A stretch of 64,000 nucleotides of DNA from Epiperipatus broadwayi (GCA_028023455.1 JAQFVV010012400.1:11479748-11543747), one strand, 5' to 3'. Positions 47,083 to 60,865 are shown, counted from the stretch's first letter. Made by a program: numbers and translations. Notes: generated by a model not told the origin, from the sequence alone.

Positions 47083-49799
47083 GATTCCATATGTATAAAA
47101 TCAAGTTTACACATACCAATACAAAAATAAATGTACTTCCGTTATTATATGTTTAATTATTTTCTTTAGCAATTAATGCGTTATAATAATGTTTGTTTAT
47201 AAAACATAACCTACATTTTCTTCAAAAGTAAAACAAAAAACTTTTTTATATATATTAATTATATTTAGTCATAAAAAATAAAAAAAAGATTTGATACATT
47301 TGTCAGTCTGCAGAATCATCTCATTAGTATCATTTTCAGAGATTAGGAGATGAATTAATAGCTTTTGCAATCGCCTACTTTTTTAAGCCAACTGTTTTTG
47401 GCGCGAAAAGCATTTGCTTTTTTTTTTTTTTTAAATCTAAATCTGACAACTCATTCTTGCTTTACTTATATACTATTATTTGCTTTCAGAAGTATATATA
47501 TACCGTCTATCCCAAAAATAATATATTACTGTACAGTTACCGAGCGATAACGCTTGTTCGTTGTTGGTGCTGGCTACACTCTAATTTAATTTAGCGCGTT
47601 AATTTTAGAGCTATATAAGATTAAGTCAGAAAACTTAACAAAAGTAGAATAAAATCCTAAATAAATAATGACAGATGCATATAACAAAAGGAAAGTTAAT
47701 GAGAAAGAGAAAATAAAGTAAGATTGATTTTGCTAATAAGTAAAGAGAATAAACATTTAAATAATAAGCAAACATTAAAAAAATTATAGTAATATTTTCG
47801 GTATATTATAATCATTTAACTGGAGGAAAAAGAACTCCCCGGATAACTAGATTATCTTTTCCATTAATTCTTATCCCTTGCTTTCCTATTCAATTATTCG
47901 GCTGCCATCTTTCTTAAAATCATCTAAACTTTTCTTCCAACACTAAGCTTTATCCCGATTCAATCTTTTATCTGTATTTTTCAAAATATATTTTCAACCT
48001 TATCTTTTATTGTTTCTATTCTTTTCCAAAACCATATTTTTATGGAATATTTTTGCCTTTTTCTTAATATCAAAATCTCATCTTCACAGAAACCTTTCCT
48101 CCGATTCTACCTTAATAATTACAAAGCAACGTTTTATTTTTATTAAAATTCTGCTTACCCTTAAACCTTATTTTTGAATTAATAAAAAAAAAAGTGCCTT
48201 AAGTTTGAGCACTGAAAATGATAGAACTGAATATGATGCGTCAATCTTAAGCATTAGAATATGCTGTTTTACTATTGCACCAAATCATACAAGGCTTTGA
48301 ATTAATTATTCAGCAAACAAGCACACACCTAAGAGAGAGTCATAACAAATGATATTTCCCCTCTAGTTGTATGTGTCTTCAATGTCTCTATTAAATTAAA
48401 ACAATGTAGAATAACCTTTTTTAAAAACATATTTTAAAAATTTGTAAGTAAATAATTTACTTTTGTTTTTTGCTAAATATTAAATCAAGGTGGTTTACCC
48501 AGAAGTGATGGATGATAAACTGGGTTTGAAGATTAGGACAATCCATGAAAATGAAAGTGCTAAAATGTGGATAAGTGAATGTTATATTCTCAACTCACCT
48601 TTAACTAATGGATTAATCCCTATTCCATCTTATTGAGTATTCATTGCCATAGATCGTGGGTTTATGAATAGATAACATATATTCATTAGGAGAAACAGGC
48701 CAGTGGGTGATGATGTTCCATGAATCTTATTGTTTTCATTATGGAAGAGGATCTGGCTACAAATAATCAAACTTGAATTAAGAAATAACCTAAAGCTAAA
48801 TTGGAATTATAGGTTATAAATTTTTATTCACATTTCATCACAGAATGACCTTTAATAATTTGTCATTTGAGCAATAGAGAGACTATAAAGGCCTATGGTT
48901 GTGCTATGCTTAAAATATCAGATAGCTTTAATAAAACCCTTGGGTATAAATATATTGGTTGGAAATTTTACATAAGAGTGACTCACGTGGATTTTTGACA
49001 AAGTTTTATAATTAAAAAAAAAAAAAATGAAAGCATTAAAAAAAAACACCAAAAGGTACAAATGATCAATGCAATAGAAAAATGCACTATATAAGCCAAT
49101 TAAGTAAGATTTTTATTTGTTTTTAATCAATGCATTCCTTATCTCAACTCCACTGAATCATAATCATCCATCAGTCAAAAACAGTTAGATCACTTTCTCA
49201 TTATGTATGCATTTTGCAAACAACTTTTGCTCATCAGGTGAACTAGAAGTAGCAAAACCTGAATCTCCATTCCTATGCTAGCAATTGAATATTGTTAAAC
49301 TATATAACAATTACATGTTTATGGAGCTAAGAATTAAATATAGTAAAAATAAATTTAGCAGTGACAAATGGCAGTTGCTGAAAGATTAAACGAGTTTAGA
49401 ACCCCATAATAACAGCCTGCTAACAATAGTACCATTCAATAGGCCAAACAGTTAAATTGTCCAGAAATGATTAACTTTTGAATTCCTCTATAGTCCAATC
49501 ATACCGAATAGCACACAGCTTTCTTTTTTTTTTTTTAAAAAAAAATGTACACCCAAATTGTATTTCAATTGTTGTTTTATCACTTCCAACTTTTATGCCT
49601 ATATATAAATTACACTAAAAAAATCATAATTAATCCCCCACCAAAGAAAAATTTTAGAAACCATAATAGAGCATTAACAAAATAAAGTTGTTAATATACA
49701 ATAAGCACCAAAGCAAAGGTGAAATAAGCATGTGCTATAATTACCAAGTGGGTCAAATGCATTAAAAATTAAGATTAAAAATATTTTTTATGGATGATC
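47083..49799. other. unassigned A+T-rich sequence
   Basis: 47,390-47,600 has scattered CpG but no exon recognised. No intact frame of interest. Confidence 0.45.
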
Positions 49800-50290
49800 T
49801 TGTCCTTTTTCTTCTTTTTAGGAAGTATCTTCTATTTTGAAAAATTATATGGCACATTGTAAAGTTCAGTTTAACTTTAATGTCATCCACATTATGGGTA
49901 TATTTTCTGGTAATAATGTTTTCTCTCTCTTCACTGCTTCCCCTCATAACTTTTTTGGATTTCCCCATTTATAAATCTATGAATGCTATAAAATATCTAT
50001 TCAAAACTCTAGTCTCATATCTGCTGAAAATATAACTAACTCCTTGTCTATGGCGTACACTTTCCCTTCAAGCAAAAATCTCTCTTATAAACATCTTGAT
50101 TTTTCCAAAAACTATATGCCAATTATTAACTACATTAATGCTTTTAAGACAATTAATTACCTTTGCTCCAAACTGATTTGGAATAAAAGAGCCACTGCAA
50201 TCAGTGTGAGAACCTTGTAGAAACATGCCAAAGACAATGGTCTCTCCCTTCACTCAATCCCTTTTATTTTCAGAGATCATTTAATACTAT
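49800..50290 (+). pseudogene. decayed L1/Tx1-like LINE, region after the reverse transcriptase
   Basis: Reading frames broken by stops give SKLIWNKRATAISV followed by LKHAKDNGLSLHSI-like sequence near 50,170-50,265. This corresponds to the FIWN...GGLGLP landmark that follows the reverse transcriptase in L1/Tx1-type LINEs. The element probably continues with the zinc-knuckle end at 52.0-52.5 kb after inserted DNA. It is dead. Confidence 0.5.
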
Positions 50291-51729
50291 TTTTAAATTT
50301 ATCTCTGCTTGTGAAATTGTTTCTGGTCCATCATGCCTAAAATTTGCAAGAGTGCTGTCTCAGAAAATTTTTAGCCATTGTTTTAGTATTGTGTAAAATA
50401 AAACAAACATACAAAAAGAAAATTTATACATAAAGTTGATAAAATTCAAACAAGTATTAGACCTGCTGTGATTGAAACTTTACCTTGAAAACAAACCAGT
50501 AAATAAACATCAAATTAAACACATTTTCTAATTTGAAAAATAAATTATTTTTTACCTCAATATTACATAATCTTCTGATTGAGATAAACCTGTCACTGAA
50601 AATCTTGCTTTAACTTTGCTGTGATGTCATGCAAAAATGTTGGCACAAAGCAAAGGATGCTTTCATTTCTATTTTGGAAGATATCAAAAAGTTCAGTCTG
50701 CCCCAGTGATAACTCATTATTTTGAATAGAATAAATAGTCATCATTATAAGGTAAATATGTGTATGTTTTTTTTCTTTTCTTTTTTTAAAAAAAATTTAG
50801 ATTGTCATTTGACTGAAGATCCTGTACAGATGTTATTTTAGGAGATCACAAAGTTAGAATAATTCTCACCAGATGAATGTGGCTGCAATATTTCACAATA
50901 TGACTGAGCAAGCCTAATACCAAAGTGCACTTTTTACTTATGAATAGCCTAAATTGTTATAGTTCAAGCTTGATCCATTGATTTAAAAAATGAAAACCAT
51001 ACTTCTTGTTTTTACTTTGCTGCTTAAAAATTATATAATGTACAAGTATAAAAGAAGAATTAAAGAAAAAACTCAATGAGTCATTATACTGAATGTTATC
51101 AAAAATAGGGGGAAGATTGACATTGTATGGCTAACAGTGCGCTCTCTCTATTTAGCATGCAGCTTCTTATCTTGGACATCTGCACTTGCATACAACAGCT
51201 AAACAATGCATTTTTGGAACTGTGAAGTGACATTTCCTTAAAAGGACTTTTGTAATTTTTCATAAACTAGGGGATTATATAATGTACAAGTAAAAAAAAA
51301 GAATTTTTAAAAAAGATGCATTATGAAAGTTATAGGGGGTACTGTATTTCTGCAGTACCTATACACAAATCACCACTGTTCTAGTCACTTTACTGATACC
51401 CTTTTACACAGTAAAATTATTTTTTTTTAATCCTTAATCAAACCCATTGCTGCTTATATTGATCTTAATAATTATATATTTTTAAACCACCAAACATCAC
51501 ATGATCACCATTTTTCATGCTTGCTCATAACAGTTATAGGTACTAAACTGAGTTCAGACTTATATGATTATATAAGCTAATAAGCTTGGATTGAAAATAA
51601 TATTGTGTTTTTAATTTTATTCTCATAGTTTTGTAGCTAAGTAAAGATAAAAGGTGGCTGCTGGAGAGTTGCATTAGATCCTAAGATCTAGGTACAGTGC
51701 TCTCAGATCCAAGGCTTTTCACTGACAAA
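50291..51729. other. insertions between the two halves of a decayed LINE
   Basis: Non-coding DNA, partly related to the MITE at 51,730; the rest is unidentified. Two ATTATATAATGTACAAGTA blocks at about 51,030 and 51,274 hint at a direct repeat. Confidence 0.4.
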
Positions 51730-51868
51730 GGCCACAAGGCAGAAACTAGTCTGGGGATATTGGATGAATAGGCACTAGATAGGGATTTTATGAACAAGCC
51801 TTCTGGCATCTACTGTTTACTCTGGCTTGCACTGAATGGCGCTACTGTATGGAGAGTTTTTCCTGTTT
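51730..51868 (+). mobile_element. MITE fragment interrupting an L1/Tx1-like LINE
   Basis: ACTAGATAGGGATTTTATG and ACTCTGGCTTGCACTGAATG match the MITE copies at 8.9 and 25.7 kb. A related piece (CACCAAACATCACATGATCA) lies at about 51,487-51,512. It separates two parts of a decayed LINE. Confidence 0.65.
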
Positions 51869-51984
51869 TAATAATCAAATATTCTCTAAGGGAATGCTCA
51901 TTTGGTAGGCTTATTAATTATGGAGTGATAGTCAACCTCAACCACCCATCTCTCCTTACTATCACTAATAAACAGATATTCAAA

Positions 51985-52500
51985 AAATTCAAATTCTGAT
52001 ATCTGGAATCAAAATACCTCCATTTAGAAGCTCTCCCTATTGGTAGGCATTTCATACCAAAAAATGGTATATGCTAAAATTGCTCCTGTTTTGTTCTCTT
52101 TGTCATAAGTCTGAAGAAACAAGACATCATTTTTTATTGCACTTCCCCTCTTCTTACCTATAGAGATATCACTGAGTTAATTACTAAATTGCATACTTTC
52201 TCTATTTCTACTCTCATTGATAGCATGAAATGGGGTCTTTTCCCTTCAGTTATCTAGGAAATTGCAATCACTATTTTGCAATAAAATTTCAAAATTAAAA
52301 ACAGAGACAGGGCACTTGACCCTCCAGACATTGTTAATGCTACATGGAGCTTGGTCTCTCTTCTTTGGATCCATTATAAGTAGATAACTCCATTGTTTTT
52401 GCTTTATTATTATTTTTGTATGCCTTTACTATGTATTCATAAAATGTATCTTTTGTAATTTATACATCATTGTATTTGTCTGTTGTTTAATGATAAACAT
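51985..52500 (+). pseudogene. decayed LINE C-terminus with CCHC-like zinc motif
   Basis: Near 52,098-52,150 the frame reads CSLCHKSEETRHHFLLHF, matching the CxxC...ETxxHxxxxC pattern that ends many L1/Tx1-type LINE reverse transcriptases, with the last Cys lost. An A+T-rich stretch resembling a 3' UTR runs to about 52,500. It is probably the 3' part of the element seen at 49.8-50.3 kb. Confidence 0.6.
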
Positions 52501-53747
52501 TAAAATATTCAAATCACCCTTTTCAAGTTTTGTAAAAAAAAAATTGCCCAAAAAAAATTGTTTATCTTTTTTTTTTAAAAAAAAATTGTATTTAAAAAAT
52601 AATCGCCCTCAGCTTACCCGAACAAGTCTTTCTCGTTTCTACATCAGAATTTATAATTTTTTTGTTTTATTTTTTAAATCTTGTTTATTTGTTAATTTTT
52701 ACAGATAGGATTTCCAAGCGGCATCACTTGTTACAAGCTATCAGTCTTCCCTTCTTTCGACAGGAAAAGTTTACAAATCATAATAAAGCACTAAAAAACT
52801 ATTATCAGTATATTGGAACTATTAATGAAAGATACTAAATAAGCATAAACACTCATTAGAAAGCAAGAAATATATGTTGCATCATCATGCCTAGCAAAAA
52901 CACTATGCTGAAGATAAGTTAATCAATAACTCAAATTTTAACTAACCAAACATTTTTGTATTTTTTTTTTGTTTGTTATCAATATTTATACTGATTGTTG
53001 AGATTTTAAAATGTACAAAAATTTATTACAATTGAGAGTAAGCAGCCTAATTTCAACCATATAGTTATTATGCTTGATTGCATGAAACATAACATTTTAT
53101 TTTATTGCCTCATTCAAGACAAATAACCAGTATAAATAATCATTATTATTAAAGCTCTCAAATCACACATAATGCTGGCTTATTTTTTGAACGTATGCAC
53201 AATGTATCATGATGAGAAGGCAATAATGGAAGCATGTTTATTAGAATGAAAGTATTAGTTGTGATTTTTATATGAACCAATATAATCAGTAATAAGTGCA
53301 AACAATAATGATGACTTTGGAACTGAATTTATGCCCAAATTAGCAAAAAGTGTATGTTTAAACAGTACTATTTAGGTATCCCCTGCTTATCATATGGAAA
53401 CAGAAATGAGCTAGAAAAGGTAGTCTGAAAATGTTTTGTTTCATGCCATCTGGCTAGATTATCATACAGTGGTGGTAATAATTGTAAAAATCTTAGTGAT
53501 ATTGGTGGAATTAAAATACTTTAATGTTTCTTTCTCTAATTACTAGTACAGAAATGTATGAACTTCTGATATGACTTTGCAAAATCTGAATATACTTATA
53601 ACCAAAGAATTATCAAGATTTAATATTGATATTGCTAGTCTTAATAAAACACATATCTAAGAATAAAAATGTTATTAAAATAAATAGATTGATAGAAATT
53701 ATATATATATATTAATTCTAATATTCTTATGGATAAATGAATTTACG
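52501..53747. other. A+T-rich non-coding DNA
   Basis: A 72-codon Lys/Phe-rich frame at 52,490 is a by-product of A and T runs. Nothing else recognised. Confidence 0.55.
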
Positions 53748-53990
53748 ATGTTATTTCTGGGAACTTCTGTGTAATAAAAATATAATAGCAAAGTAGCAAT
53801 GTTTCAGTACAATAACAAGTACTAAAATGTCAGCTATTTAGCTATTATATTTTTATTTTTTTAGCTATTATATTTTTATTACATGGAAGTTCCTCAAAAT
53901 AACACTATGTACTTGTTATTGTACTGAAACATCAGCTATTTAGTTATTTTTATTATACTGAAGCGGCTGGAAATAACACTATGAATATAT
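53748..53990. mobile_element. compound inverted-repeat element
   Basis: The left terminus (TGTTATTTCTGGGAACTTCT, then GTGTAATAAAAATA) is matched in reverse complement twice: near 53,870-53,912 and again at the end, 53,945-53,988. TTTCAGTACAATAACAAGTA also recurs inverted. The structure is a TIR element with an internal inverted duplication. Confidence 0.75.
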
Positions 53991-55189
53991 ATATAATTAA
54001 AAGAAGACTGCATGATATTAAATTTTCTTCTAGTATGTTTAGCATTTAGAATAGCTAGATCGATCAATGAAATACTTGCATAAAGATACATGTTTTTATT
54101 TTACCAATAATTATTTTTTTATATTATATTCAGAGAAAACTTTTATTTCTTTAGATTTGTGTTATGAAATCAACACTATTATAAAAACTATTTTCTTAGA
54201 AATTAATGCAATAGCAGTAGGAATAGTAAACTTTATCCCAAAATTATAGAAATAGTGATATGGATGCTACTATTTTTGGATTTTTACATAACATATGGGT
54301 CAACGAACATAAATATTTTGTTTAGGCAGGAAAACTGTTATAAAAAAACTTGAATAAACATGTAAACTTAAAATACTGATATTTAAATGAATTAGGTAAT
54401 TAGGAATCAGAATGCAAAAAAAACACTTTATATTGCATGAGTACTTCAAATGCAAATTGTTAGATAGAATATAGACTGGGGCATCCCATTAAAAATCATA
54501 ATTGCATTAAAAAAATGCAATTTTATTCTAAACATATTAATATAAATATTGATGTGTATTCTTTAGAAGCATCTACTAAATATTAAAATTACCAATTATT
54601 TGAATTATTAAGGCACTCCTATTATTTAGGCATGAAATTATTTTAAAAAATATATTATAAATACACGTAATTGGATTCACCAAAATGAAAAATCCACACT
54701 GACTCTCTGTCATTGATTCTGTTACTGATTTAATTTTTAAAAAAGGCATTTCTTATTCATTTAATAATAAATTAAGTATGGAACTTTATATAAAGGCAAT
54801 ATAGAGTCAGAAATTCAACAATTGACAAGAAAGCTTATTCACTGATGTGATCATCATTGAAATAACATTTGGATGATAAAAGATATCACGACCCAATTAA
54901 ATTCATGGATGATTTTGTGTTTGATGATGGTAGCATTTTGGTCAAAGGGAGAAATAATTTTATTGATACAAAAATTGTGCATGATGTTTTTAATGATTTT
55001 ATTTAGTTAGTTAGTTTTTGAAAAAAAAATTCAATTTAATGAAATTAAACCAACTTAAAATTATGCAAAGGCTGTAAGCTCTGATAAGATGTCCAAATAA
55101 ATTTTAGATTATAAATGTGATGTTGTTTTCAAAATCATCAAAAACTGTTTTAGGAATATATGTAACTATAAAATAGTATTACCTTATTT

Positions 55190-55410
55190 ATTGATGCAAT
55201 TTATAAAAATAAAGGGATCAAAAAAGATTGCGATAATAACTATGGGATATTGTTATTCACTACACCAAAATTGCAATATTTTATTGAAGAAATGCTTTCA
55301 GTCATAGATGAAAGGTTATCAGTGAGTTATTGTGATTTTTAAAAATCAAGAAATGATATAGACATGAGATTTTTGTTATTAGACAAATGCAAAAAAGTGT
55401 ATGTCGGGAG
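55190..55410 (+). pseudogene. decayed LINE reverse transcriptase, 5' part
   Basis: One frame reads LYKNKGIKKDCDNNYGILL and later DIDMRFLLLDKCK. These match the start of LINE reverse transcriptases (IYKNKGDxxDCxNYRGISLL, then a TVDMIFxLR-like region). The frame is lost just before 55,430, where an unrelated block begins. The remaining domains reappear at about 58,255. Confidence 0.6.
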
Positions 55411-55429
55411 TAAAAATGTAATTTATATA

Positions 55430-58250
55430 TTGTAACGGTAAGAATTGTCCCTCCACATAACAAAATCTAGAACACAGGCAAAATACACTAAAGCTGATCG
55501 AATCTGGATGCTGGGATCCAGAATCCAGCCAACATTCAATCCTTTCACCTCTTCTCAATGATCTAATACCCTATGGATGACACTTCTCAACTTACACAGA
55601 CATTCAATTTAACCACGGTCTGGCAGTCACCCAGGGTAAAACAAGAGACTCATAAATTAACTAACTTAACACTGATTTGGTCAAATATACACAAATATGA
55701 CTAAGTGATTAATTAATATATCAATGATTGATTATGAAATCTAATAGAATGACCTTCATATAGATATAAGAATGTATGTGCAAATAAATCTAGAGTTGGA
55801 TCAAATGGACTCACGGACAATAAAATATGGAAATGAGTTATATTTTAAATATTAATTTAATAAAACAATAACAAAAGATATCAAAACCAAAATATATATG
55901 ATTATGTAATGAGAACATGAGAGATTATGTTCACAGGCATCACCTAACTAATGAGATTAATGTTACATATTGTCTCATTTTAAGTGTTTAATAAAGTGTA
56001 GTGTGGTATTGAAGTTTATGCCTATATTAATTTGCCAAATTTCTAGCTCTGTTGTAGTCTGCTAAATCATATGGAACTTAATAGCCAAAGTTATATAACT
56101 AACTTAATAGCACTTCTGTGGTGGCTATCTATACAAAGTTAAGTCGAGCTCATAATTAGGCTCAGAGATATGCAAGTTAGTGTGTTAACCTAGATTAGGG
56201 TATACACTGATGCTAGATAAGCATGTAATATAAAGGGAGAGAAAACTGGTTTATGATAGGTTTACTATATACTCTATGGCACATATTAAAATATTAATGA
56301 AGCTAGAAGGTGTGAATGGGTCATTATTCATGGGTTTCAACCTCAAAGGCCCAGTTGCCCTACAACCACTCAACTTGCTATGAATAAGAACATTAGAAGT
56401 TCAGGGAGTTGGATAAGCATTAATTATGCATAATCTAGGTCCTTGTACCCTAGTTCTAAAAGAGTGTGCTTTACCTGAACTAAGTGGATAAGTGTGACCT
56501 CCACCAGCAACTCATCAAGAATCATGCAGCAAGCAGATAATTGTACATTGTGTACTTAGTAAGGACACATCCGCAACTTATAGATATATAATGCAAATAT
56601 TTAAAATTATATTAGCATCCCTTAAAAATAGATAGCGTCTATTTGCATATCTATACAACCCAGTTCTCAAATTTAGTATTTCAAATATACTATTTAGGGA
56701 CTAAATTAATTAGTAACCTAATTTAAGATTATCACCTGAAAAAGGAGGACAAAGCATATTTGCAGGGTAATTACGAATAAAACATTAAAATATGCTTTGA
56801 GAATATCTCTGTGTCTAGTTCCTATGATGTATGAGTTACATATATAAATAGTTATAATTCATAACTAGAGTTAAGCAAACTACAATTTTAACTAGAGAAT
56901 GACTGATTATTAGAATATTAATACACAAAATTAATCAGTAAAATAATAATAACATGATCTCGAAACAGCGAGTGAGAAAAACAATAATTCAATTATTTAA
57001 TATTTATTATAGCAAAGATTTGAAATTATCTTCACATATTGATAAGATAAAATTATACTTATGAATACTTGTGGTTTCGAGTTATTTGGTATATTAAATA
57101 CATATAATATTAAAATGATAAAATTGTAGAATAAATTGAATAGATTAGAAATAGGCATAAAAGACCACAAAAAATTATACATTTAGTTTAAAATAGATTA
57201 TTAGAGTTTTACATTTTAAAAGAGAATTCAATATCACAAGTTTTACAATCAGACAAGAGTTAAACATTAGCATTTAACAGCTTACTTTGTACATTTTAGA
57301 AAAGGTGCTTGGAAAGGTAGGTTTAGTGAATAGCTAGCTTTAAACAAGAATTTAAAGTCACAGTTTATGAACAGAGCTCTGAGTTATATCAATTTACCAG
57401 TCAGTTGTCTTCCTTGCAGTTCTGGGCACTTGGGATGATAATAAGTCGACACTTTTCACGATGATTTAAAGTTAATGGAGATTTCTCCACAGGCTGCTTT
57501 GCTGGTGTACGGCATTATGTTTTATCAGACCAAAGTTCTTTCCATCCCTGGAAAGGAGAGGGGTGAGGGATCACCTACTTTACTCCATAATTTTAATGGT
57601 GAAACAAACATGGGTTCTGTTTACAATTCACTTATTATATATATGATCGATCCTTGGCAACAAAACTTTTAAGTATTTATAATTTTCTAACTCTGGCCAC
57701 CTGGTTATTTTTACAAGTTTGTCCATAGCTGAAAAACCCATTATTTTAGAAAAACATATTTAATTATTAAAACTATTCGAAAAACCCATTACTTCATTTT
57801 AGAAAAACATTTTTAATTATGACAACTGATTTAGATTTTGTTTTTCTACTTTTTCTTCTGCAGTTTATTGTCACAACTCTATAAAATTCTGTGAATTGTC
57901 ATTAACATTTTAGATTTATAAAATCGAGTCCACGCTATTTTAGGACTATTGCATGACCTAATTTGAAAGTTGTTTACAAGGAGAATTAAAAGTTGCTTTG
58001 ACAATTAGTAGAAAACTAATTTTATTACTATACAGGCAGAATAACAACAACGGAAATGGCTTATATACATATGCAATTTCAATAATATAACAATAAAATT
58101 GGCTAAATAATTTAAACTAAAACATTTCTTAAACTAGAAATATTTCAAAATGAATACATATCTATAATATATACATATACTATTAAATTACAGACTTACT
58201 GTTCACATATATATACACGATTCCGCATATATAGTAATTTGAGGTTGATT
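55430..58250. other. about 2.8 kb of unidentified sequence splitting a LINE
   Basis: It begins TGTAACGGTAAGAATTGTCC and is richer in ordinary sequence than its surroundings, with frames no longer than about 65 codons. TG at the start recalls an LTR, but I could not find a second terminal repeat, a primer-binding site or a gag/pol match. One or more non-coding insertions is the cautious reading. Confidence 0.35.
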
Positions 58251-58254
58251 AAAT

Positions 58255-59230
58255 GGGTACTCTGAGAGGGTTTAAACCTGGCATAGAGATAGCTGTGGGG
58301 GTAAAATACATGAAACAGGCAGGTGGATAAAACTGACTGTTTCAATATAGTTTTATTGATTTGGTCAATGTATTTGACTCAATAATAATTAAGTAGATTT
58401 TTGGTAATATTTGAAATTATCTAGTAGTATACTAAGTTTATATTAATTACAAAATATCTAAATGATGGAATAAGAGAATTACTGCTAGTAGAAAATCTGA
58501 GAGATTTGAAATTAAACCTAGGGCTAAACATGAGGATATGTACCAACTGCAACATAGTTTTCTAATTTTATGATAACAATCTTTAAAATAGTTTATAGAT
58601 GGATTAATGATCAAAATTTCATACATGATATAGCATTTCTAATTTGAACATGTTATGAATTTTTTTGGCTAAGTAATTTACATTATGCTGACATGCTAAT
58701 TCCAAAGAAAATCTACACAATAATTTTTTAAAGGAGTATATAATACTGATTGTAGTAATAATATTCAAAAAACTTTATCAAGCAGTGAGTGAAGAAACTC
58801 GGAATTATTGTTTTGGATGGTTTTTAGCTTGATATTGTTAATCAATTAAAATATTAATTTATTTGTTGTTGTTACTTGGATATTGAGATTCAGCACATAT
58901 TTCAATTGAATTAATTATATAGAGATGATATTCTATTAAATTTATTGTAATTATGATGTAAACTCTCTATTGAAGGGAGGGAAAACTCCCAGAAAAATTT
59001 CATTTATATATGTTCTGAAATAATCTGAAAATAGTATGCTGATACAAGTGGGATTTTTTCCCCACTTCATTGGATTTAATAAAATTGAATCCATAGTAGT
59101 AAAAGTACATCTTTATAATACCACTTGGTATATTTATTATTTTGATGAATATGATGATATTGAATCTGAAATTGTAAAGATACATCTCTATTGGAAAGTG
59201 TATGTAAAGCAGATAAAATATTCATAATAA
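58255..59230 (+). pseudogene. decayed LINE reverse transcriptase, middle and 3' part
   Basis: FQYSFIDLVNVFDSI (near 58,340-58,385) corresponds to the FIDxxKAFDSV catalytic motif. KHEDMYQLQHSF lies where GVRQGCxLSP is expected, and LHYADMLIPKKIY near 58,680-58,715 stands for the LxYADD motif with the second Asp lost. The order and strand fit the fragment at 55.2-55.4 kb. It has several stops and is inactive. The last 300 bases are assigned by position only. Confidence 0.55.
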
Positions 59231-60242
59231 AATTATATATAGTTTTTGGGGACTACCATTAAGAATGGATTTCAATGGTGAATTACAATTAGAGCTATAT
59301 GTCAATTTTTTTAAAAAAAAATCATAAAAAAGAAGTTAAAAAAGAGCATCGCAAGACTTAGATTAAGATATAACTGTGTGATAGAAGTGAATGTAATCGT
59401 GATGTGCGAATTAATTTGTACAATCATGCAAAAAAAATTCTGTAATAATTTTTTTTTATCTTTTTGCCTCTTTCCTTCTTCTATTTAGAATGGCTAAACT
59501 AATTTACAAATGAATTATACAGTAAAATAATAAAAAAAAATAAAAATAAGTACATCATATTTTTATTGTTCAATACGCAAATAAACAGATAAATGTATTA
59601 AATTAGAAACCTAAGCCTAACATGACAAAATGTTTCATTGAATGTGTTTGCAATTTTTGCATAAATTTTAATTTAATCAGTAAAATATTTGTTGTTTAAT
59701 TTTGTTTGATCTATAAATCTTTCTTATAGCAGATCACTTAAGTATAATCAAGCTTCTTTATTTTTTTCACTATCTTCAAACCTTTCTCTTTTGTGCCATT
59801 TTAAGTGCCTATGTGCGTGCACACATCATTTTAATATTTTTATAGTGATTTTTTTTTTTTTTTTACAATATGAAAGGTATTATTTTTCCACTTCTTATAT
59901 CTTCATTTTTGATACTCAATATTTGGGATACTCTGGTTAATTATCTCTGAAAGATAATATCCACTGATAATAGTTTTTCCCTTAATATTTTACTTAATTA
60001 ATATCTTTGGCATCCATCAGTGACTATGATGACTACAATAATAAGTATGTCATTTTTTGACAATCAAGATATCCTTATTCCAAAACAAACAAGTATTTTT
60101 GCTGCTTTTTTTAAACTATATCTATTCATAAAATAGTGTTCTGATAATACAGACCATTAATGTCTATATAAATAGTAAATATTTGATACACAAGTTTTAA
60201 TTTTATCATATGCAATTTGTAAACCTGCTTTAATTCATCTTC
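59231..60242. other. A+T-rich non-coding DNA
   Basis: No recognised feature before the SINE target-site duplication. Confidence 0.55.
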
Positions 60243-60257
60243 AAGTAGTTCTCTTTA

Positions 60258-60366
60258 GTCAAGCGTTGTTAGCTGAGAGGTCATCGCAGCTGCCTTGCAA
60301 GCAAGTAGTTGGTTGCAGACGATTGTGGGTTCACGTCCCAGCTGATGCTATGACATATGAAAAAAA
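60258..60366 (+). mobile_element. tRNA-derived SINE with target-site duplication
   Basis: The head resembles a tRNA: a box A-like TTAGCTGAGAGGTCA, an anticodon-loop-like CTTGCAA, and a box B-like GGGTTCACGTCC; the tail ends in an A run. The 15-base sequence AAGTAGTTCTCTTTA sits directly before it (60,243-60,257) and after it (60,367-60,381). This is a perfect target-site duplication, which implies a fairly recent insertion. A shortened relative lies at 15,251. The anticodon position would read TGC, but the stem pairs only partly. Confidence 0.88.
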
Positions 60367-60754
60367 AAGTAGTTCTCTTTAAGCAGCTTTCCAGTCTTGT
60401 ACTTATATTTTCTGTAACTTCATTAATAATGATCAATTATTGGAACAAAAAATCATATGTGGACAGCATTGTAAGAGTCTCAACAATAATTCTAAGCAAA
60501 ATCATAAAGAAATGATCTTACAAAATATTTGAAGGTGAAAACTATTATCAAATAAATAAAAAACTGATCTGGATATGGGGATTTTTATAACACTTATTAT
60601 CTAGTTTCAAGCTTATAGCAAATACTTTAGAGTAGAATAAAGATGGCAGCCTTAGAAGCATATGACTAATCATAGGAGAAAGAAAAATGATATTATTTAA
60701 TTATATTTATAAGTCATTCATTAAACTTGACATTATCCAATTGGGATCATACAT

Positions 60755-60865
60755 CTTTTTCAAAGATGTTAAAAGTGGACAGAAACCAGTTTCTACCTTG
60801 TGTGATATTGATGTAGTGAAACTTACACTATAGAAATATTATTCATTATTGAATAATCTCTAGTT
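60755..60865 (+). repeat. dispersed direct repeat, copy 1
   Basis: TTAAAAGTGGACAGAAACCA, TACCTTGTGTGA and ATGTTATTCATTATT-type sequence recur at 61,095-61,205 in the same order. Confidence 0.75.

Noticed and set aside
55430-58250. Complete LTR retrotransposon
   Set aside because: No second terminal repeat, primer-binding site or polyprotein was found; only the TG start is suggestive.
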